DNA of 64,000 nt from contig CM041465.1 in the NCBI GenBank assembly GCA_023213395.1, forward strand, positions 62,001-126,000. The letters run 5' to 3'. Numbering within the stretch: the stretch's first letter is position 1; each line of letters starts with the position of its first letter. Both the position numbers and the translations under genes were made by a program. This document shows positions 61,718-64,000 of this stretch, piece by piece. The stretch is from Cycas panzhihuaensis (taxonomy: Eukaryota; Cycadophyta). A model generated the notes under the pieces. The model was not told the origin of the DNA and made no database searches. It worked only from the letters and a program-made list of their open reading frames with translations.

Positions 61718-62665
61718 CCGAATCGAGGCGACAAGGGGTCAATTCAAAGGATCGTGGGCAAGAAGGCCACTCGCCACTTACAATACCCTCTCCTATATTT
61801 AACTCATCTCCAAACCATTCTTCTCCACCATCCTTTCTAATTCAATTTTGAAGTCGCCTCCCACCGACGATTCTCGCCACCGAGATCGCCATGGCACGCC
61901 CTGGGAACGCTGTGGCCCCTACTACAGTGTCTGAACACTCGAAGAGGGACGGGCGCCGCGGCCAGCGTGGATCCAGACTTAGAGGCGCTCACCATAATCC
62001 GACACACCAGAGCTTCGCCAATCGGCTTTTCAACCAAGCGCCGATGACCAATCGTGTGAATCAAATCCGCCTCCTCTCGCATTAAGTTGAATTACTATTG
62101 CGACGCAACTCATCAAGAGGGTAAACTAACCTGCCTCACGACGCCTAAACCCACCACGCTCCCTATTGGTGGGTGAACAATCCAACACTTGGTGAATTTC
62201 GCTCACAATGATAGGAAGAGCCGACATCAAGGATCAAAAGCAACGCCGCTATGAACGCTATCGCCACAAGCCGCTTATCCCCGTGGTAACTTTTCTCGAC
62301 ACCTCTAGCCTCAAATTCTAAAAATCTAAAGGATCGATAGGCCACGCTTTCACTCGCTTGTATTCGCACTAAAAATCAAAATCAAATGAGCTTTTACCCT
62401 TTGTTCCACACGAGATTTCTCGTTGAGCTCATCTTAGGACACCTGCGTTATCTTTTAACAGATGTGCCGCCCCAGCCAAACTCCCCACTTGACAATGTCT
62501 TCCGCCTGGATCAACACGACCGCACACACCTTAAGGCCAAAAACAGGGGCAATGCCCCGCCTCTGCCTCACGGAATAAGTAAAATAACGTTAAAAGTAGT
62601 GGTATTTCACTTGCGCCCAAAACAACTCCCACTTATTCTACACCTCTCAAGTCATTTCACAAAGT

Positions 62666-62705
<40 letters not shown>

Positions 62706-62763
62706 GATTCTGCCAAGCCCGTTCCCTTGGCTGTGGTTTCACTAGATAGTAGATAGGGATAGT

Positions 62764-62847
<84 letters not shown>

Positions 62848-62880
62848 TCGTTTACCCGCGCTTGGTTGAATTTCTTCACT

Positions 62881-62914
<34 letters not shown>

Positions 62915-64000
62915 CGTCAGCATCCGCTGGGACTATCGCAATGCTTTGTTTTAATTAAACAGTTGGATTCCCCTTGTCTGCATTTCCGAGCCTACTGCTC
63001 GCCGCCTAGGGAAAGCCCTCAGAAGGGACGCTCGCGCCCGTCACCCGATCGACACGCACCGCCCGCCTCGCCACGATAGCAGCCAAGGCACCACCGACAC
63101 ATGAGCTCGAGGCACGCACCCCTAGGCCCACCCTCAAAGCCAATCCTTTTCCGGTTACAACCATTTTGCCGACTTCCCTTACCTACATTGTTCTATTGAC
63201 TGCAGGTCGCCACCTTGGAGACCGATGTAGTTATGAGTACGACCGGCGCAAACCAGACTCGGTCCTCCAGATTTTCAAGGGTCACCGAGGTGCACCGACA
63301 TCGCAGACGGCGATGCTCTTCCAATTACCGGACCCTATCTCCTGATGAACCGATTTCGTGGTAGGCAGGTGTTAAAAAGAAAAGATAACTCTTCCTGTGG
63401 ACCCCGCCGACTTCTCCGACTTCCTAACGCCGCCATCCGCCGCCACGCCCTTATTCGAGAATATTAACCCGATTCCCTTTCGATGTACACGCAGTGCACC
63501 CTTCACTGTGGCTTCCCCATCTCTCGTGATCGACTAACCCATGTCCAAGTGCCGCTCACATGCAACCTTTCCCACTTCGCCTTCAAAGTTCTCATTTGAA
63601 TATTTGCTACTACCACCAAGATCTCAGACCGGGCCGCCCGCCTGCATTGCGCCCAAGGTTTCTCAACGACCCCGCTGCCCTCCTACTCACCGAGGCCAAG
63701 AACTTGCCCCGACGACCGAAAGATAGGTCCCGTCAGCCATCCATTTTCGGGCTAGTTGATTCGGCAGTGAGTTGTTACACACCCTTAGCGAATTTTGACT
63801 TCCATGACCACCGCCCCGTGCCTTAATCAACCAACACCCTTTGTGGGATCCGGGTTAGCACGCATTCCCAAGACCGAACTCAACTTTGCTCATCCCGCAT
63901 CGCCGCCTCGCTTACCAAAATGGCCCACTTAGAGCTCCCCGATTTACAGGTCATCAGCAGAGCAGCCACACCGTCTTACCTATTTAAAGTTTGAGAATAG
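61718..64000 (-). rRNA. 26S rRNA, unit C (3' part, cut by window end)
   Basis: From the 3' end (CCACTTACAATACCC at 61775) to TTTAAAGTTTGAGAATAG at the window edge, the point that is 7488-7505 in unit A. This stretch is ~2.28 kb here and ~2.51 kb in unit A. C is closer to the plant consensus: CTCCCGTCGTTTACCCGCGC at 62842, where A has inserted bases. The sarcin-ricin loop region near 62064-62085 is still altered. Confidence 0.95.

Overview
The window holds no recognisable cellular protein gene. It is a run of nuclear 35S ribosomal DNA (18S-5.8S-26S) from a seed plant. Rightmost is a partial unit C (26S only), then a whole unit B, then a whole unit A. Leftmost is the intergenic spacer (IGS) that follows unit A's 26S. 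All units are transcribed on the minus strand. The rRNA genes are plant-like throughout. ITS1 is about 610-710 bp, against roughly 190-300 bp in flowering plants, and the IGS is huge. Both point to a gymnosperm, by inference and not by proof.

Layout, left to right. 1-4992: distal IGS downstream of 26S A. 4993-11651: unit A (26S, ITS2, 5.8S, ITS1, 18S). 11652-41020: IGS A/B, 29.4 kb, interrupted by a decayed ~12.8 kb Ty3/gypsy LTR retrotransposon (13856-26680). 41021-44938: unit B. 44939-61717: IGS B/C, 16.8 kb. 61718-64000: 3' two-thirds of 26S C. Without the retrotransposon IGS A/B is about 16.5 kb, close to IGS B/C, so both descend from one spacer plan.

Each spacer has the same blocks, read here from the 18S side to the next 26S 3' end. 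They are a ~1.05 kb 5' ETS, a ~312 bp repeat array with TATA-like boxes, a linker, a ~460 bp array, a ~395 bp array and a ~170 bp array. Then come a 51 bp array, a ~290 bp AT-rich block, a low-copy spacer, and the 51 bp repeat again in opposite orientation, which stops about 30 bp from the 26S 3' end. The two opposed 51 bp arrays make a multi-kilobase fold-back in every spacer. A ~75 bp motif around TACGGGACGTGTCTTT recurs in the 460, 395 and 170 bp arrays and in the low-copy spacer.

No unit looks intact. Unit B has lost ~2.7 kb of 26S and carries a 354 bp tandem duplication in 18S. Units A and C have altered universally conserved rRNA sites. Damage clusters in G+C/CpG-rich stretches, while AT-rich stretches are almost identical between units. 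Much of the small-scale damage may therefore be long-read consensus error at methylated cytosines. The large deletion, the duplication and the retrotransposon insertion are structural and need a separate check.

The retrotransposon lies on the plus strand, opposite to the rRNA genes, inside the promoter-proximal array of unit A. Gag, protease, RT, RNase H and integrase are all recognisable but frameshifted. A second RNase H domain lies downstream of the integrase.
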